Assembly: GCA_001939145.1 (NCBI GenBank)
Contig: LSRX01000257.1
Location: 289,450 to 353,449, forward strand
Length of the DNA: 64,000 bases
Reading direction: 5' to 3'
From: Symbiodinium microadriaticum
Lineage: Eukaryota; Sar; Dinophyceae; Suessiales; Symbiodiniaceae
Shown: positions 11,400 to 22,650 of the stretch, piece after piece
Position numbering within the stretch: the first letter of the stretch is position 1
Layout: each line of letters begins with the position of its first letter
The notes under the pieces: model-generated
What the model was told of the DNA's origin: nothing
The model's input: only the letters and a program-made list of their open reading frames with translations
Database searches by the model: none
Made by a program: the position numbers and the translations under genes

Positions 11400-12366
11400 T
11401 AGCAACCCCTTGTCCTCGACTCTGGAGCCATTTCTCCAGAGCAGCGGTGGCCTCTTCTTCAGCGTTCAGGGTTCAACGTCTGGGATTTAGGTTTCGGGTT
11501 TAGGGCTTAGGGGGTTTATAGGGTGAGGGGGTGTAGTGTAGGGGTTGGGTTTTTGCTTTTTTCGATTCTGGGTTTAGGGGGGGAGAGGTCTCCCATAGGT
11601 TCCAGGGCTTTTGTATAGGGCATAACGGGCTTCAGATGGTTCGAATTATGGTCTATTTGGCTTTCAAACTTTAGGGTTTCGTGCCGGGGGCCCCGGGAAG
11701 TGTTTAAGCCCGGGCTTTAGAGTTTGGCGTCGGTTAAGGGACCCGCGATTACCAGATCTGGGATTTCGCATCCCGCAAATCCCTGGCATCACAAGTGCTC
11801 GGTTGCAGTTCGTGGCATTTTCTCTGTGGGCTCTGGTGGCATCAGTTGCAAGTTGTTCTACTCCTAGCAAGCATGACACAGGGGTCTTGACGGATCTGGA
11901 GGTAGAGTTGTCCATGCATGCTCTTAGTTTATGCGCACCAGTGTCCAACCCCGAAATCATTATTATGCAAACCCTAAACGCAACTTGGTCCTGAAAGCAA
12001 ACCTTTAAGCCAGTACAGAACCGCCCAAAACCCCCGCCGAAAGTCGTGAGCGCGGGCTTACGATGCCCTGCATAGAGCTTCCCAAACCCTAAACCCTAAC
12101 CCAAGACCCTAAACACCCAAAAGGGCTGAGGCAACGGTCACTAATCGGGACCCTGCCTCGCCACTGCCGCAAGCCAGGTCCAACACCGCGCCCAGCGATT
12201 GCAAGCCTATTTCAGACTGACGAGGGTTTAGGGTTTAGGGTTTTTAGGGTTAAGTTTAGGGTTTAGTGTAGACGTTGTGGGTTTCTCTAAATTAGGGCCC
12301 CTTTTCGGTGTTCCAGAACGGATCTATCGGGGTTTCTATGGAGTTTCTATGAGAGATCTATATGGG
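11400..12366. other. no gene recognised; mixed telomere-like motifs
   Basis: TTTAGGG motifs at 11485-11580 and 12222-12275, CCCTAAA at 12085-12115, otherwise unique. GGnTCTAT-type motifs at 12310-12365. Confidence 0.55.
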
Positions 12367-12462
12367 TAGTTCTCTAAATTAGGGTACCTTTTAGGTTCCT
12401 CTTTTTGTAGGGGTGCCGTACTATATTGGGGACCTAAACAGGGGCCCTGATTTAGGTTACCC
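12367..12462. mobile_element. MITE-like family F element, degenerate
   Basis: Left end TAGTTCTCTAAATTAGGG matches the better copy at 51001. The interior holds GTACTATATTGGGGACC, shared with 63100-63116. The right end is eroded. Confidence 0.5.
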
Positions 12463-13435
12463 CCCCTTTGCATGGGAGTAGCAGGATTCCGTGATCTGGG
12501 TTCTTGTGAAGGAACCTAGCCTTAGGTACCATAATAAGCAAACCATACTGTTAACCATAGACCCCAGTGAATTTAGCTTAAATTCTTTAACAAGAACCCA
12601 GGTGTAAGGTGAAGGGGAATCTATAACGCCCTGCCCAGTCCCTCCAACCTCTAAAAGTTTTACACCTCCATTTACCTAGTGGTCTTCTACCCTGTAGTTC
12701 AGGTATAACTACCTTGGTAGGCTCGCGACAAAACCACATGTAAAAGGCCGAACTCAGAGTCATAGACCCTAAGCCCTATTGAGTTTGATGGGTTTAGGGG
12801 CTCGAAAGCCCAACCCCAAACCGCAAGCCGTAGCCTCCGCACACCATAGCTTCTAAACCAAATTTCCCTATCCCAGAAAACCTAAGCCAAACTCTTACAA
12901 ACAACATCGAAAACTGTAAACCCACAACTTAGTAGTTTAAACCGGAAACGATAAAACTAAGCGAAGCGATGAACCCTAAACCCTAAACCGTATAATATAC
13001 TCAAAGCCACCTGGGATCTGTCCCTGGTGTGACCAGGCATCGAGTGCGCAGGCAAACGCCTCAAATTTGGAGGGCCTAACGTTCTCGCTGGGGTTTCAGA
13101 TTTGGCTTCGGGGGCTTAGGGGTTTAGGGTGCATGTTTCAAAGTTGGGTTTGAGGGTAGAGGGTCTCTTATGTAAGGGTCCTGGCATGGGTCCACAAAAC
13201 AAATCGGATCAGGGCTTAAGGTTCGGGGTTTAGGGTTTAGGGGTGTTTAGGGTTTAGGGCTTAAGCTTTGGAGCTTCGGAGAATCGTCTCTGGGACTTCT
13301 CACCCCGGATCTTTTCCGGGTCCTAGCCAAAAACATCTGCTTGGGAACCCAGCGCCACGAACACTAGGAGTATCGAGGTGCTTAAACCCAAGTCCTATAC
13401 CCTAAACTTATAAACATCAGGTTCTAGACCCTTAA
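12463..13435. other. no gene recognised
   Basis: Largely unique, moderately AT-rich sequence, then TTTAGGG-type motifs at 13110-13130 and 13225-13262. Confidence 0.55.
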
Positions 13436-13570
13436 TCCTGAACCCCTAAACCCTAAACCCCTAAGCCCTAAACCTTAAACCCTACACCCTAGACCCTAAA
13501 CCCTAAACCCTTAACCCTAACCCTAAACCCCGAATTAAAACCCTAACCTGTCTAGACCCTAAAGCCTACA
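13436..13570 (+). repeat. telomere-like array (CCCTAAA)
   Basis: Dense CCCTAAA with CCCTTAA, CCCTACA and CCCTAGA variants. Confidence 0.9.
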
Positions 13571-15433
13571 ACCTTGAACCCTAGACACCGCGAGATCAGA
13601 GCTGGGTTTCCTACCTGCCAGGACCCCCTGAGCCGGCCTCGCTCAGAACTTCGCTGTGCGGATTCACGTAGGAGGCGCCCTGCTTAGGGTGAATGGGCTT
13701 AGGATGGCTTTATTAAGGCCTTAGTGGTTGAGGGTTTAGAGTTTAGGGGTGGAGGGTCTATGGGGTTTAGGGTTTACGAACCGGGTTTATATAGGGTTTA
13801 GGGTCTAGGCTGTGTCCGAGAAGCAGGCAGGAACAAGCAGGCTATTCCAGAAGTGGCTGGGCGATGACAATACCATGCCACTCTGACTGTTTCTTTCACG
13901 GTGAGGATTTGTGCACCTGTTCTTCTGGTAGTTATTGTCAGTATTGTGGCCATCTGCCAAATTAGGGCTTCTGCTTTGATGGGTCTCCCACACCCCTTCA
14001 TTAACCTCCGAAACCCCACGAGACCAACGCCAAGAAAGCATGGCCCCGTTTTTTGAGCGCTGCCGGTGCACACCCAGCCTCGAACATTCCGGAAGAACCA
14101 CACCCTCTCATCGAGCCTAGACTTGCAATGGCACAACATACCACTTGCTAGGAGTTAGGGTTAGGGGTACCCTTGAAAATATAGACCCTCTCAATATGGT
14201 CCCTCTTAAGAGAGCCCTTAGTAGGGTTCAGAAGGGTCCCCTTAAAGGGGTCTCCCTTATACTACCTAGGACTTGCCAATCAACGCCGAGCCCTGAAGCC
14301 TAAACCCCCAAATTCACGAGCCCGGAAGTCTCCTCAACCCTGAAATTGCCAACGGAGTCTGTTGCGCCCGAACCCCTCTTAAGACCTGAAACGCCCTAAA
14401 CCCTAAGCCCCAAGCCCAATAAACCCAAAAGACACCAGAAGTCCTATAAACCCTTAACCCTTTCACCAAGAATTTCCGGGGTCGCCTTGGCAGCATAGAA
14501 CGCTTCTGCACCCAAATCCTGCACGGGCGGTTCCCGATCCGTGGGTTGTAGGGCTCTAGGGGTAGGGTGAAAAGGGTTCCATACGGAGTCAGCAGGGGTT
14601 CTATGAGGGTTCTATGAGGCTTCGTGGTCCAGGGTTTGAAGTCTCGGGCTAAGGTCTTGAGGACCTGTTTTGGGGTTTCATAGTTAGAGTTTAGGGGCAA
14701 GGTCTATGGGTTTAATTGCGGATTATGGGTCGGAGGAAGGGTTGGGGTCGGAGGGAGGGGTAGAGGGGTTTCGGGGTTTAGGGTTTAGGGGTGTAGGGGT
14801 TCGGGTTTTAGGGGTTTCTGACGAGTTCACTTCGGCAGAGCCCCGTTCTTCACTTCGCGGAATAGGGCGAATCTACTGAAAATATTGCTGAGCTCTGTGC
14901 ATTGTAGACTTCTAGACTCTAAACCCTGAACCCTTAAACTCCTAACCGCCCAAAACCCTAAACCTTTAGCCCTGGTTGCTTGAAGATGCAAGGGAAAACT
15001 TCGTAGCAGGACACAAGTAGGGCTATGGAACTACCTAACTACAAGCGTGCCTGGAACATACCTAGTCACCCACAAATCCTCTGTGTTCGAGTCATAGTAG
15101 ACAAGCCCATGATATTTGATTTAACGGAGACCTTGGGGTTAAAAAGGCTCTACTGTAACTCATCCTCTAAGAACCATTCTAGCCGTAAAGCCGTGGCGAG
15201 ATTTCAGCACAGCAGCCTCACCAAACCCTACAACCCTCGGGGGCCACAGAGGGTGGGATGAGGGTCGGTCGGATTTTTTGGGATCCCCTGCCTGAGCCTT
15301 AAACCCGAAACCCTGAACCCCAAACCTGCAACCCTAAACCTTGAACCCCCAAACCCTAAACGCTATAAGCCCTATAAACTCTGAATGCAGCTTGCGCAGT
15401 CGCCGAAGTCGGACGGGTTCAGAGCTTAGCTTG
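13571..15433. other. no gene recognised
   Basis: TTTAGGG motifs at 13730-13810 and 14755-14820, CCCTAAA at 14915-14970 and 15300-15370. An imperfect AGGGTCC-type palindrome lies around 14170-14275. Frames of 98-128 codons on the minus strand cross telomere-like sequence and are unrecognised. Confidence 0.5.
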
Positions 15434-15640
15434 CCCTAAGGCTCCATGTACCTAGTAGGGGACTCAATGATTAACATCGGGTTTTAGGGGGTATATTATG
15501 CCATATAGCCACAATAAGGAACCCCGCAAACCCCATTCTAATTATAATTATTCCGGCCCCTACATTACCCAGAATAAGGAATATACCATAGCTCCCATAG
15601 TTTAGGGTCCTTAAGGTAGTGCAGGAGTTCTACCCGAGTC
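15434..15640. mobile_element. mosaic of family E, B and C foldback elements
   Basis: A family E left end (CCCTAAGGCTCCATGTACCT) stops at about 15455, where a family B element begins (TAGGGGACTCAATGATTAAC) and ends at TCCGGCCCCTACATTA (about 15569). Family C core sequence follows at once (AAGGAATATACCATAGCTCC). This reads as nested or successive insertion. Confidence 0.6.
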
Positions 15641-15787
15641 TCTCCTTCGGCCTTACTGTAAAGTTCCTAATTGCAAGCGATAATCCCTGAAACTAAAGGC
15701 CTGTAAGACACTGCAAAGGTAGATGGAGCCCCAGGTCTACCCATAAGCTTTTGGATTTATAGGGCTTAGGGTTTAGGGTTTAGATCT

Positions 15788-15883
15788 ACCCATAGGCCCC
15801 TAAGTAGTTCCTTTTTGTGGTTCATAAATAAGAATCCTATAAGGTAATCCCAAAAAGGGACTACTTAGGGGCCTACGGGCGGT
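15788..15883 (+). mobile_element. MITE-like family A element
   Basis: Inverted arms of about 30 bp: ACCCATAGGCCCCTAAGTAG on the left and CTACTTAGGGGCCTACGGG on the right. The interior AATCCTATAAGGTAATCCC is diagnostic of family A. Noncoding. Confidence 0.75.
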
Positions 15884-15950
15884 AGGGCTTCGGAGTTCCA
15901 GCGGTTTTGGGGGACTCCTGGCTTCAGGGTTTCAGTCTGTGACTTTTGGG

Positions 15951-16190
15951 GCTGGGGTTTAGGGTTTAGGGTTTAGGGTTTAGGGTTTTGGGTTTAGGGT
16001 TTAGAGCTTAGGGTTTAGGGTTTTGGGCTTTGGGCTACAAGCCCTAAACCCTCAAACCCCAACCCCCAACCTTCCTGAACCCTCAACTCTCAACCCTAAA
16101 CACTAAACCTCCTAAAAACTCACTAAACTTCCTAAACCCTCAACCCTAAACACTAACCTTCCTAAATTCCTAATTGAACCCCGAATCCCC
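15951..16190. repeat. telomere-like tracts converging at an inverted junction
   Basis: TTTAGGG units fill 15951-16030; from 16036 the C-rich orientation takes over (CCCTAAACCCTCAAACCCC and onwards). Confidence 0.85.
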
Positions 16191-16590
16191 GGGATTGGAG
16201 CCTCGTAAGCCTTGCGGATGCTGTCGTGACCAAAGGCCTGAACTCGAGCGAGGTAGGAGCTTTGGAGAGAGGGTTTTAGGGGGTTCAGGGGGTTTAGGGT
16301 TTAGGGGGAGCCAGCCAGAAGCCTGGGTCTAGGGCTTAGGGTTTAGGGGGGTTTTATATTATAAGAACCTTTCACCGTCTAAACCCTCAACATCTCAAAG
16401 CCCCAAGTTGAAACGGCCCCAAAGAAGCACCCTCATGCTTTCGGACCAGAATTAACCCGAGAAGCCCAACCTGGAACCCGAGGAAAGTAGCTCCAGTCAA
16501 ATGGATGAAAGCAGAGACCGCGGAAGCCGCTACACAAGCCGAGAAACTCTTCAACCGGAACAACCTGAAAACCTCAAGACTAATAGACTC
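16191..16590. other. no gene recognised
   Basis: GGGTTTAG motifs at 16270-16350, otherwise unique. Confidence 0.5.
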
Positions 16591-16710
16591 TTAACCCGGA
16601 GGGTCCATATATACTACGATTTCGGAATTAGGTCCCAAAAGACCATCCTTACTTATGTTTTTGGGGACCTAGTTCCATAAAAGTCGTGTATATGGGCCCT
16701 CTTGGTAACC
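16591..16710. mobile_element. foldback element, single copy in the window
   Basis: Left arm GGGTCCATATATACTACGAT (from 16601) pairs imperfectly with AAGTCGTGTATATGGGCCC (to about 16699). Inner arms GAATTAGGTCCC and GGACCTAGTTCC also pair. Noncoding and MITE-like. Confidence 0.55.
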
Positions 16711-16834
16711 ACATGATACAAAGTATATATACATATACATCTGCTTTGCAGTGCCCCTTATGATAACCCAATCCGAGCCTCGGAAGCAAGCACGCTCCGT
16801 GTCTGCTCCCTGGAACATGGCCGGACGGTTTTAA

Positions 16835-17135
16835 GGCTTGCTGGGTTTGGGGTTTAGGGTTCAGGGTCTAGGGGTTAGGGTTTAGGGTGAGGCTTTCTGG
16901 GTTCGCGGTTTTATACTCGGCTATATCGTCCCAGGGGCTGAAACCCCAAACTGAAATCAATGAACTTAACCACTAAGGCTCGTGACCCCTAAACCCTAAA
17001 CCCGAAACCCTAAACCTTGAGGGGCCTTGGTTCCTTTGAGGAGGGCACCAATGCGCTTGTGCTTAGGCACTTCGCCCCGAAAGCCTGACTTGCAAGTTTA
17101 GGGTTTAGGGTTCAGGGTTTAGGGTTTAGGGTCTT
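16835..17135. repeat. three short telomere-like tracts in alternating orientation
   Basis: TTTAGGG at 16845-16890, CCCTAAA at 16985-17015, TTTAGGG again at 17095-17135. Confidence 0.8.
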
Positions 17136-17279
17136 TTATTTAAAGGGTGGAGATTGATTGTATGTATGTAAGTATGCATGCATGCATTTCTGTGCATCCA
17201 CGCTCATTCATGTATGTACATGTTTGCCCTAGAGACGAGTGTAGCAGAAGTCCATGTAGACTTTAGCTTCAGTGTAACT

Positions 17280-17340
17280 TAGCGGCCTCAATCATTAGAA
17301 TAGGGCTTCGGGTTATTGCGTATTGGGGCTTCTATATTAA
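17280..17340. mobile_element. short family B deletion derivative
   Basis: Starts AGCGGCCTCAATCATTAGAA and ends GGGGCTTCTATATTAA, the two ends of family B only about 60 bp apart. Confidence 0.5.
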
Positions 17341-17593
17341 TCGTTTAAGACCCGCAACGAATAATGAGTTTTCATCATGGAAGTCCAAAGGATCTTGGAG
17401 TCTCTGGGCGAGGCCCCAAGGTAGAGGCTTTCAGAATTCGACTAGGAAAAAATATATTCTGTTCTGTGTCGTCAATAGCGCGACCCCAAAACATGCAACT
17501 TCCAAAACGGGGGAAACAGTCGTTTTGGCTGTGCGATAACCCTTGTGCCGAGATGGGCGGGTGAGCCAGAAGTGCACGGCCTGAGAACGTGCG

Positions 17594-18022
17594 TCAGCTC
17601 CGTATAGAGGTTTCGGAACAGTAGTAGAGGACAGTCTCCACTCTACATCCCGCGGAAGGGGTCGGTGCAGCCTTGCTACACGGCCGAGCGTCAACTCCCC
17701 CCTCCTGCGCATCTGTCTCGCGGATGTCGGCGAGGGACATCGGCCGCATCACGTGCAGAAGACGTAGATGATTGTGGACGCGGGCATGGAACCACCTCGT
17801 GCACGCGTCTTCAAAAGTCGCTTGGCGCGAAGTGCCGGACTGGAGAGAGGAGTCCATGTCGCCGGGCAAGGTGTGCTCCAAAGCGGAAAGGCCGCCTGGC
17901 AGAATATTAGAACAATTCTCTGGCCCCAAGGCCTCCGCTTGTATTTGTACATTAAAGCCCCATGCCTGGCAGAAGATTAGAACAATTTTTCTGGTCCCAA
18001 ATGGCCCCAAATGTATGTACAT
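17594..18022 (-). CDS. weak candidate coding exon, unrecognised
   Basis: An open frame of 142 codons lies in a stretch (about 17140-18180) without telomere heptamers, with higher GC than its surroundings. The middle part, on the minus strand around 17690-17840 (for example RWFHARVHNHLRLLHV), has an ordinary protein-like composition. The N-terminal third is encoded by the 70-bp minisatellite at 17893-18098, so it is not a believable natural start. I recognise no family. It may be one exon, a gene relic or chance. Confidence 0.15.
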   Translation of the reverse strand: MYIHLGPFGTRKIVLIFCQAWGFNVQIQAEALGPENCSNILPGGLSALEHTLPGDMDSSLQSGTSRQATFEDACTRWFHARVHNHLRLLHVMRPMSLADIRETDAQEGGVDARPCSKAAPTPSAGCRVETVLYYCSETSIRS

Positions 18023-18098
18023 TAAAACACCACGCCTGGCAGAATATTAGAACAATTCTCTGGCCCCAAATGGCCCGCAATTGTATTTACATGAAACC
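17893..18098. repeat. three-copy minisatellite, about 70-bp unit
   Basis: GCCTGGCAGAATATTAGAAC or a close variant recurs from 17893, 17963 and 18033, each followed by a CTGGCCCCAA-type block and a GTACATTAAA-type end. No telomere heptamers inside. Confidence 0.9.
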
Positions 18099-18183
18099 CG
18101 AGCCAGCTCTGAATTTGGTCGCCTCGCTGGACTCTCGCTTCGTGCCGCTGGCTCCTCCTGTCGAATCCGCGAAGGCTGCATTA

Positions 18184-18268
18184 GGCCCTAAACCCCAAAC
18201 ACAAACCCGGAACCCTAAACCCCTAAACCCTAAACCCCTAAACCCTAAACCCCTAAACCCTAAACCCT
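18184..18268 (+). repeat. telomere-like array with 15-bp period (7+8)
   Basis: CCCTAAACCCCTAAA (a heptamer plus an octamer) is repeated about four times. It creates spurious frames with the period-5 peptide LNPKP. Confidence 0.9.
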
Positions 18269-18363
18269 TCAGGGTTTTGAGATGCTGGGTCCAGGACCTT
18301 CCTTTTGGTAGCTGCCTAGATTTGAGGGGCTCGGAGTGCAAGGGCAAACATGCAGAGAACCTA

Positions 18364-18518
18364 GTGTAGCGGCCTTAATAATTCGAATAGGGTTTTGGGG
18401 TATGATTCTAACTATAAGTATAATAAGGAACTAGGGTTTTGCGGTATGAGTCCACAATAAGTATAACAAGGACCCCCCTTTCAAATAGTGTGCGTAAATA
18501 CTAAGGCCCCTATATTAC
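18364..18518. mobile_element. MITE-like family B element
   Basis: Left end TAGCGGCCTTAATAATTCGA, right end AAGGCCCCTATATTA. The interior holds a duplicated TAGGGTTTTG(G/C)GGTATGA module (about 18388 and 18432). Confidence 0.65.
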
Positions 18519-18599
18519 CACGATTCAGGCTGTAGGTTCCGCAACAGGCCCCACGGTCTTACCTTGCGCAGACTCGAATCTTCTATTTCCCATCCGGGG

Positions 18600-18820
18600 C
18601 CTTCGATTGATAGGGTTTAGGGTTTAGGGTTCTCAACCCTCCAGCCAAACTCTAAGCCCTCAACCCCCCCAAACCATGCATCCAGGCGTCTGCCTCACTG
18701 AACCCGAAAATCGGTCACTGACAAACCGAGACCCTAAACCCTAAACCCTATAAACCCTAAACCCTAAACCCCTAAACCCTAAACCCCTAAACCCCTAAAC
18801 CCTAAACCCCAAACCGTAGC
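18600..18820. repeat. telomere-like tracts, orientation flip
   Basis: TTTAGGG at 18607-18630, CCCTAAA/CCCCTAAA from 18728 to 18818. Confidence 0.85.
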
Positions 18821-18890
18821 AGAACCGCACCGGAAGCCGAAAGCTCCACGCAGAAACTCAAAAGGCTACTTGAGAGCCCTTTTGATAACC

Positions 18891-18987
18891 AGCCATAGGC
18901 TGCATTGTAGGTCCTTTCTGTGGCTTTAAACTTAGGATCCTATAAGGTTATCCCAAAAAGGAACCTACAATGGAGCCTATGGGTAGG
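18891..18987 (+). mobile_element. MITE-like family A element
   Basis: GCCATAGGCTGCATTGTAGG faces CCTACAATGGAGCCTATGGG. Interior ATCCTATAAGGTTATCCC. Confidence 0.75.
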
Positions 18988-19313
18988 TGCCTGAGTGACT
19001 CCTAAACAATAAGGGTAACCTTTCTTCCTGTTATTCAGCTTTTGTAGGGGGGACCATACAATAAAAAGGGCACAGAGGCACTACTCAGAAACCCGGATAA
19101 AAGGAAAAGGGCGAAGTGCTTTTCCTTGGAGGCTGGGACTTAAACTAGGGAGCGTACTTTCTAAGCTTTTGTAGGGACCCTTGCATGAGGGACAGCTATT
19201 GGAGGCGCGCCCCACAGTACCCGAAAGATCCTCCTGCCCGTGATGCACGGCCGCGGCAGCTGCAGGCTTGTTGATCCCACCTCCATGTAAGGTAGGGTCC
19301 AGTGTGGGCAGAC
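18988..19313. other. no gene recognised
   Basis: CTTTTGTAGGG occurs twice (about 19039 and 19161), each near ACTTAAACTAGGG- or GGACCATAC-type sequence, possibly a decayed foldback element. Confidence 0.4.
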
Positions 19314-19470
19314 CTTAGCCTTGTCCTTTGCGTGTTTTTGGAAGGTTCCTATAAGGTAACGCCCAAAACCCTAAGCCCTGAATTCTAAGCCCCCAAACCC
19401 TAAACCCTAAATAAACCCTAAACCCTAAACCCCTAAAAGGAACTACAATGGAGCCTATGGGTAGGGAAAG
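19314..19470 (+). mobile_element. family A element split by a telomere-like tract
   Basis: The interior piece TTCCTATAAGGTAACGCCC (to about 19366) and the right arm AAAAGGAACTACAATGGAGC (from about 19434) are separated by about 68 bp of CCCTAAA/CCCTAAG units. In intact copies these pieces are adjacent. The left arm is heavily degraded. Confidence 0.7.
19367..19434 (+). repeat. telomere-like tract inserted in a family A element
   Basis: CCCTAAG, CCCTGAA and CCCTAAA units with an AAATAAACC break, located between the interior and right arm of the MITE. Confidence 0.8.
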
Positions 19471-19750
19471 GTTTGGGGCATGGGAGCTTTGAGGTCAGGG
19501 CTTAGGATCTTCCGCTCCAAGGCCCCTTTTGGGTTCTAGGGAAAGCGGCCTTACCAAAACCCTATAACCCTAGGCCCTAAACCCTAGTCTTTAGGGCTTT
19601 GGGTTTAAAGTTTAGGGGAAATCGTTACGCCCAAAACCGTTCAAGGGTACATTGGGCTTCAGGGGGCCTCGATGCCTGACGAAGCTAATTCTGGTGCGGG
19701 TCTAGGTAACCGTCCAACAAGTAATGACAATCGATGAAGTCAAAATAGGG
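19471..19750. other. no gene recognised
   Basis: Short telomere-like motifs at 19557-19620, otherwise unique. Confidence 0.5.
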
Positions 19751-19759
19751 GTATGTATG

Positions 19760-19791
<32 letters not shown>

Positions 19792-20003
19792 CATATAATA
19801 TAAATTACATACATACACACACACACATACAGTCACATACAGTCACATACAGTCACATACATACATACATACATACATACATACATACATACTTACATAC
19901 ATACATACATACATACACACATACATACATGCATGCATACATACATGCATACATACATACATACATATATATATATATAGATATATAGGTAGATAGGTAG
20001 ATT
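19751..20003. repeat. tetranucleotide microsatellite with strand switch
   Basis: GTAT units (19751-19790) give way to ACAT units (from 19806), with three ACATACAGTC decamers at about 19827-19856 and a TA/GATA tail. Confidence 0.95.
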
Positions 20004-20039
20004 GCTTGATTGTATGTGATCTTTATATACATGTTTATT

Positions 20040-20790
20040 TGCGTCTTTTTTGTGTTTACTTCATATCTACACGCGCACACACACACACACTCACACACTT
20101 ACTTACCTCAAACCAAGTTCAGTCACCCTCACCGCCTGAGCTGCGAGGTGCCTCGATGTGGGCCGGAGCCAGCGGCTCTGGGCAAGATGTCCCCTCCGCG
20201 ATGACCATCCCTGATCGCTACTTTACTCCAGAAGAGACGGGGCTTGACATGTTTTGAGGCTTTGGTCAAAATTCCTTAAAACGTCCGAGACATACACTTT
20301 GCACCGTTGTCTTGGGCACAGGGCTTAAGGGTTTGGAGCTGAACGTCTGGGTGCTTGGAATTAGGCCTGAACCTCAAAAAGAGTCGAACATATTCACTCT
20401 AAATTTACCCTGCATACCCCCAAACCGTTCTTGGTTCTCAAAACTCGACACTGAACGACGACTTGGTTAACGGAGATAAGAAACTCTCCCGTCATGATTG
20501 AAAATCCTGGGAAGTACATAGGACCTCTGTCTTAAGACGGGTCGGAACCCCAAAACCCTAAACCCTAAATGCTGACAAAACCCGGGCGTTGAAATCTGCC
20601 AGCTAACTTTCTGCCCTTCTAGCGCCACCTTCCACTGCCAGCGCCGCTTCCGGTACAGTCTTGCTAGCAATCTCTTTGCTCTCCTCCTTCCGATGCTCCT
20701 CCTTGAAACTTCAGAAGAGCAGGTTGGGCTCTTTGACAGTGGGAAGATGGAGATTCAGCTGGGAGTCGGGCTCCGATAGCCCGTAAGCCA
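20040..20790. other. no gene recognised
   Basis: A short CA run at 20073-20096, then unique sequence with almost no telomere-like units (one CCCTAAA pair at about 20550). Confidence 0.5.
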
Positions 20791-21002
20791 GTATTATGAC
20801 TGTTACTATTATTATCATTATTATTATTATTATTGCTATTACTATAATTATGATTATTACTATTACTGTTATTATTGCTGTTACTACTGCTATTATTATT
20901 TATTATTACTATTTTTACTCTTTTTTCCATTATTACTACTATTACCATTATTACTATTGTTCTTATTACTACTATTGCTGTTGTTACTATGATTATGAGT
21001 AC
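20791..21002. repeat. ATT/ACT trinucleotide-rich tract
   Basis: Degenerate TAT, ATT, ACT and GTT triplets over about 210 bp. Confidence 0.9.
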
Positions 21003-21124
21003 AATGCTATGAATGGAAAGGGTCCCACTAAGCGACTACGACTACGGCCTGCAGAATTGCTTCAACCGATTTGGCCCCCATGGGAGGTTAGACCTCAGAA
21101 AGCTGGAAGAACAAGCCAAAACCA

Positions 21125-22254
21125 CTAAACCCTAAATCTTTAGTAGTAGGGTGCAGGGTTCAGGTTTTAGGGTTTAGGATTTAGGGTTTAAGGTTTAGGT
21201 TTCAGCGTTTACCGTTTAAGGTTTAAGGGAGCCTGGCATAGACATAGGATAAGATGTCAGGTGTGACTGGGCTCTCGAAGGCAGCTCTGTGTTTGTCACC
21301 ATAGTGTTCCTTCTTGCAGATGCTAGCCATCAACTCATTGTCCAGAGAAAACAGCAAGTCAGGGGACGGATAGCTGCACCAATGCATGTGCATTAAATCC
21401 TAAGCCCTCAACCCCTAAACCTTAAACCCTAAATTCCTAAGCCCTGAACCCCTAAGCCATAATTATGCCTTAAGCTTCAACCCCAAGGGTCTAAACTATC
21501 TTCAAGGCTTTTGGGTACCAGGAACCATAGGCATAGACTACTTGAGCCCCTTAGGCTGCTAACTTAAAGACAGAGACATCAGGATTTCGAGCTTGTGGGT
21601 CCCGCTAAACCCCTGAGATTTGGAGGTCCTAAAGGAAACGAGCCGAGGCACTAAAAGAAAGAGCAACGTATGCTAACATCAAGTTCACAACCTCATACAG
21701 GGATAAAGTTACCTAAATAACGGCTTACCGGGTTGCCCTAAACCCTCAACCGCCTTAACCCTATTTAATCTTCTATTTTTAGGGCTCCTTCTTCATGAGA
21801 TTGCCTTATGCAAAGCCTTAACCAAGATGTTATTTGGGGCTAGCTAGACCCTAAGAGAGGGACAGGGTTGCATGCTTTGGCCGCCCTGAGCCGCATGTAC
21901 GTGGAGCCCTACTGTCAGCCAAGACTATATGGCCTCAAGCCACGTCAACGCCCCAAATCCATAACCCAAAGCCCCGATCCGAACCTCGTGGCAAAGTGTA
22001 CTGTTGCGTACATGGGGCTACATAGGAATATTTGCGCCAATGTAGACACCCGTGACCTGCCAGAATTTTCAGTGCTCTTTGAGGGGTAGATAAAAGGTAG
22101 CCATACAATCAACAAGCTAAAGTCTCTGGGTGGTCTGCTTCTCCATCATGTCCCTTGGTGAGCCCAACCAAGAAGACGCGAGCACTTTGACATAGAAACC
22201 GTGTGAATAATCTCTACCTATGGCACCAATAAGAAGCAGCACCCTCACTCAACC
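21125..22254. other. no gene recognised
   Basis: TTTAGGG-type motifs at 21150-21230, CCCTAAA at 21400-21450; 21480-22250 is mainly unique. A frame of 73 codons at 21868-22089 is unrecognised. Confidence 0.5.
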
Positions 22255-22432
22255 CCTAAGCCCTAATTCGCAAAAACGCCTAAACCGTAACCACACCCTA
22301 AACCCTAAACCCAACCTGTGTCCCAAAAAGCACGCTAAACCCTGAACCCTAAACCCAACCTGTGTCTCAAAAAGCATACTAAACCCTGAATCCTAAACCT
22401 AACCCTAAACCCTAAACCCTAAACCCTCTGGG
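22255..22432 (+). repeat. telomere-like tract with 44-bp tandem unit
   Basis: ACCCAACCTGTGTC.CAAAAA repeats with a 44-bp period (22313 and 22357), embedded in CCCTAAA units. The tract ends in four near-perfect heptamers. Confidence 0.85.
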
Positions 22433-22650
22433 TTTTTTGGGGCTCCGGATTCCTCGTCGCCACGGCCGCGCGGCTTCCCACGGCGCCGCGGCAGGACAGG
22501 AGAAGGCTCGGGCACGACACCTGCAGGGAAATTGAGGCTTTAGGGATTTCTTGCGGGGCGTAGGGCTTTGGGATTTCTTGTGGTGTAGGGTTTAGGGTTT
22601 ATGGGTTTATGGGTTTAGGGTTTAGGGGATTTGAGAGATCAAATTAGGGG

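Noticed and set aside
18087-18369. Frames with LNPKPLNPKP or GLGFRGLGFR peptides
   Set aside because: Produced by the 15-bp telomere-like repeat on either strand; not proteins.
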